From positions 832,687 through 853,563 of the forward strand of contig BLXT01008384.1 in the NCBI GenBank assembly GCA_019648995.1: a DNA stretch of 20,877 bases, given 5' to 3'. The notes beneath the pieces were generated by a model, which did no database searches, was not told the DNA's origin, and worked only from the letters and a program-made list of their open reading frames with translations. Both the position numbers and the translations under genes were made by a program. Origin of the DNA: Plakobranchus ocellatus. Its lineage: Eukaryota; Mollusca; Gastropoda; Plakobranchidae. Of the stretch, positions 18,764-20,877 are shown one piece after another (the first letter of the stretch is position 1; every line of letters begins with the position of its first letter).

Positions 18764-19591
18764 ATGGCTCTCATTTTGCGACGGATTCAAGATTTTTTTC
18801 TCCAATGGACTCAGCGCGATCAATACAATGACAATGGTATCAGCAAAATTTTCAAAAGTTTTCATTCATTTGTTGAGTATGTGGAAGGAGAAACATTAAA
18901 GAACGCTGAAACAGTTGCAAATATTTCTGTAGTTTCTTACCAGGGACTTCAAAACCCTCAGGTTCCAGTTTCAATTGGACGCTTCACTCAGTTGTCCTTT
19001 CTACAAATGAGGGGCTGTGTACTGTCAACTCTGCCATGGTCTATTGTGTATCTAAAGCAACTGAAGTATTTTGATCTCTCTTACAATCAATTCCAAACCC
19101 TGCCAAGCCTTATTGGTTACCTAAGCAACTTGTTAACTCTGAATATGGAACACAATAAGTTGGTTGTTTTGCCAACATCTTTGCTCCAGCTTACAAATCT
19201 GAAAGAATTAATGTTAAATGGCAATGAGAACCTGGTATTTCCTGATTACAATATATGTAAGCAAGGCCTGAAAGCAATTTTTGATAACATTTCAAGAAGG
19301 CGTAAGCTCAGAAACTTATGGAGTGGGTCCAGAGTGACTGCAGAGTTGTTTCCTGTGCCCAGTGGTGTTGACAAGATTCCCAGCCTATTTTATCTTGCTG
19401 CTGCAACAGTCTCGGCTTACCAGGTTGATTTCTTGTCAGCCCCCTATGTTCCTCCAAGGCTAAAAACATATCTTGTTGAAGAGCAGAGGTTTGGAATACA
19501 GTTGGCCAAATGCAGCGGGTGTCGAGGCTTTTTCTCCAACACTGTGCTATTTGAAGGGCACGTATGTAGAGGTCCTTTGCACAGGAGGTAG
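18764..19591 (+). CDS. Leucine-rich-repeat protein with C-terminal Cys/His cluster
   Basis: One uninterrupted exon encodes 275 residues. About four LRRs are visible: residues 74-97, 98-120, 121-143 and 144-165. The middle ones carry the L-x-x-L-x-L-x-x-N-x-L-x-x-L-P pattern of short intracellular LRR proteins. The N-terminal 70 residues have no obvious repeat, no signal peptide and no membrane segment. The tail holds C250-x2-C253-x12-H266-x-C268, a possible zinc-binding cluster. An LRR block followed by a 'PP-x-L-x-x-Y-L ... C-x2-C' tail resembles small cytosolic LRR proteins such as LRRC58 and LRRC28, from memory; no search was run. LRR arrays usually serve as protein-binding surfaces, and the partner is unknown. 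A T-rich tract and acceptor CTCACAG lie just before the ATG, so the upstream exon or exons are probably non-coding, though extra N-terminal residues cannot be excluded. Confidence 0.88.
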   Translation: MALILRRIQDFFLQWTQRDQYNDNGISKIFKSFHSFVEYVEGETLKNAETVANISVVSYQGLQNPQVPVSIGRFTQLSFLQMRGCVLSTLPWSIVYLKQLKYFDLSYNQFQTLPSLIGYLSNLLTLNMEHNKLVVLPTSLLQLTNLKELMLNGNENLVFPDYNICKQGLKAIFDNISRRRKLRNLWSGSRVTAELFPVPSGVDKIPSLFYLAAATVSAYQVDFLSAPYVPPRLKTYLVEEQRFGIQLAKCSGCRGFFSNTVLFEGHVCRGPLHRR

Positions 19592-20022
19592 AGGAAATCT
19601 TGAGAAAGAGAACAGATTTTGGCTTCAAAAAGAAAACTGATTAAACCAATTACGATGTGCCTTATTGTGCTTATTTTGGGCTTTTTGCAATCTCCATGTG
19701 ATCAGGTATCCAGAAAGAACAATTAAACTTAAACTCACCCAGGACTTTTCCTGCAATGGGTATAGGAAGCCTTAAAGTTTCTCCAAGTCGTAACTGCACG
19801 GGTTGCAAAAAGAATGAGAATTTTCCCCCAAGGAAATATTTCAATTATTGTGAGAAGACTTTAAATGCTAGTTTTGTACCTTATCTAGTTTCAATTCAGG
19901 TTTCCACGAAAGTTTCGAGAAACTTTTTTTTTTTGAAGATTTTTTTTAAGACAGGTATTACAAAATGTATTCTTAGCTGCTAGATCAATTATACAAAGAT
20001 CTGGATCCAGAACCTCAATAAA
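19592..20022 (+). other. Probable 3' UTR of the LRR gene, with poly(A) signal
   Basis: After the stop codon no further coding sequence is recognised. A canonical AATAAA lies at 20017-20022 and is followed by a T/G-containing stretch. Weaker ATTAAA variants occur at 19640-19645 and 19722-19727 and could give shorter transcripts. Which one is used is inference. Confidence 0.55.
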
Positions 20023-20877
20023 CTTGTTAACATTTAGTTCCGGTCATTTCCTCAATTATACATTGTTAAAAAAACAACACTAAATTGACATAATCTTTAT
20101 TCCTATGCTCCGTTTTACCTTATAAGGGGCTTCCAAAAAAAAACAAACCTGTGGCTCCATATTTACATATATATTCAAAATTCATTTTGAATTTTGTCTC
20201 TTATATCTATTTGGAGAACATACAAAAGTATGAGCTGTGGCAAAATTTGACCAGTTTGAGGCAACAAATTTGTTCTGGTCCATTGAGTACTCAGTATCAA
20301 CTGAGTTTCTAGGTCTCTTGATACAGCTATTGCAGAAAAGGCAGTGAGGAAAGCATAGGAAAAATATATGTACTTAGCTGGGAAAAAAGGCTAAGACCCT
20401 TGTTTCCTACGCTTATTTTTTGCACTCATTTTCATGATCATAGAGCTTTGATGTGAAAATAACATTTGCTTTTCTTTTGGAAAGCCCTTTCATAAAATGG
20501 TATTTAGTTTCTTTCCAATTCACTGTTAAAATTGATACTTATTACTGTTCAAGATTTTCAATGTCCACAACAGTTGCCTTTTTTCAACATGCCGTTGAAT
20601 TGTTGTCATTTTTTTACATGTTCATTCATCTGACACAATTAATATTCTTTATTTCGTATTTTAATGAAAAAAGAAAAGAATAAATTTTAATTCAAGACAA
20701 ATGTCAGTGTTACTAATAGACAATCATATAATATAAAGAATTTTTGTTGTTTTACCACTAAGAAAATATTTGTAATCAAAGTATTTTCTTTAAGCCTATA
20801 TTTAAAAAGTAAATTGAAAAGCAGCAAAAGCACTTTCACACAAAAGAAGAAAATTGATTGGCATTTATTACTTTTGG
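20023..20877. other. Non-coding, downstream of the LRR gene
   Basis: AT-rich sequence with a short palindrome and another AATAAA near 20678. Open frames here are short and unlike known proteins. Confidence 0.55.
20176..20196. other. Perfect 9-bp inverted repeat with 3-base loop
   Basis: CAAAATTCA and TGAATTTTG are exact reverse complements around TTT. It is AT-rich, lies about 150 bases past the LRR poly(A) signal, and may be chance. Confidence 0.5.

Noticed and set aside
18672-18899. Plus-strand open frame overlapping the LRR start
   Set aside because: It crosses the splice acceptor in another frame and has no recognisable domain.
19308-19628. Minus-strand open frame of 106 codons
   Set aside because: It is an antisense shadow of the LRR coding exon.
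1-20877. CRISPR array, operon, phage or retroviral coding sequence
   Set aside because: The genes are intron-split and eukaryotic, no regular spacer-repeat pattern exists, and no reverse transcriptase, integrase, capsid or transposase motif was seen in the available frames.

Overview
The window reads as nuclear DNA of an animal. It is strongly AT-rich, has long intergenic and intronic stretches, GT-AG spliced genes, tRNA-derived SINEs and many simple repeats. Repeated AGATCTAGATCT-type motifs and the general texture would fit a mollusc or another lophotrochozoan. That placement is a guess from style and no marker in the window proves it.

Two host protein genes can be supported, and they point away from each other. 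On the minus strand, from 13060 down to 6748, six coding exons splice in frame into a complete 210-residue Rab-family small GTPase. It has all five G-box regions and a C-terminal Cys-Cys prenylation signal. On the plus strand, 18764-19591 is one uninterrupted coding exon for a 275-residue leucine-rich-repeat protein with a C-terminal Cys/His cluster. A splice acceptor lies 6 bases before its ATG, so at least one upstream exon is expected.

Layout: 1-6.7 kb is non-coding, with one SINE at each end, a decayed tandem repeat near 3 kb and a GA microsatellite beside a C(UUCG)G hairpin near 6.0-6.1 kb. 6.7-13.1 kb is the Rab gene; its introns hold a TG microsatellite, C/A tracts, a 64-72 bp tandem repeat and one possible unrecognised exon. 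13.1-18.7 kb is the intergenic space between the divergent genes. It contains a CpG-richer patch at 15.1-15.7 kb with TAGATC arrays and a good minus-strand splice donor, making it a candidate shared promoter or 5'-exon region, and a small fold-back element at 16.1-16.3 kb. 18.7-20.0 kb is the LRR gene and its 3' UTR, and 20.0-20.9 kb is non-coding.

There is no sign that the two genes act in one pathway. I found no CRISPR array, operon, rRNA or functional tRNA gene, and no recognisable retroviral or DNA-transposase coding sequence. The most unusual points are the Rab P-loop (Gln-Thr where Rabs usually carry Ser-Gly), the Cys/His tail on the LRR protein, the related SINE pair and the fold-back element.
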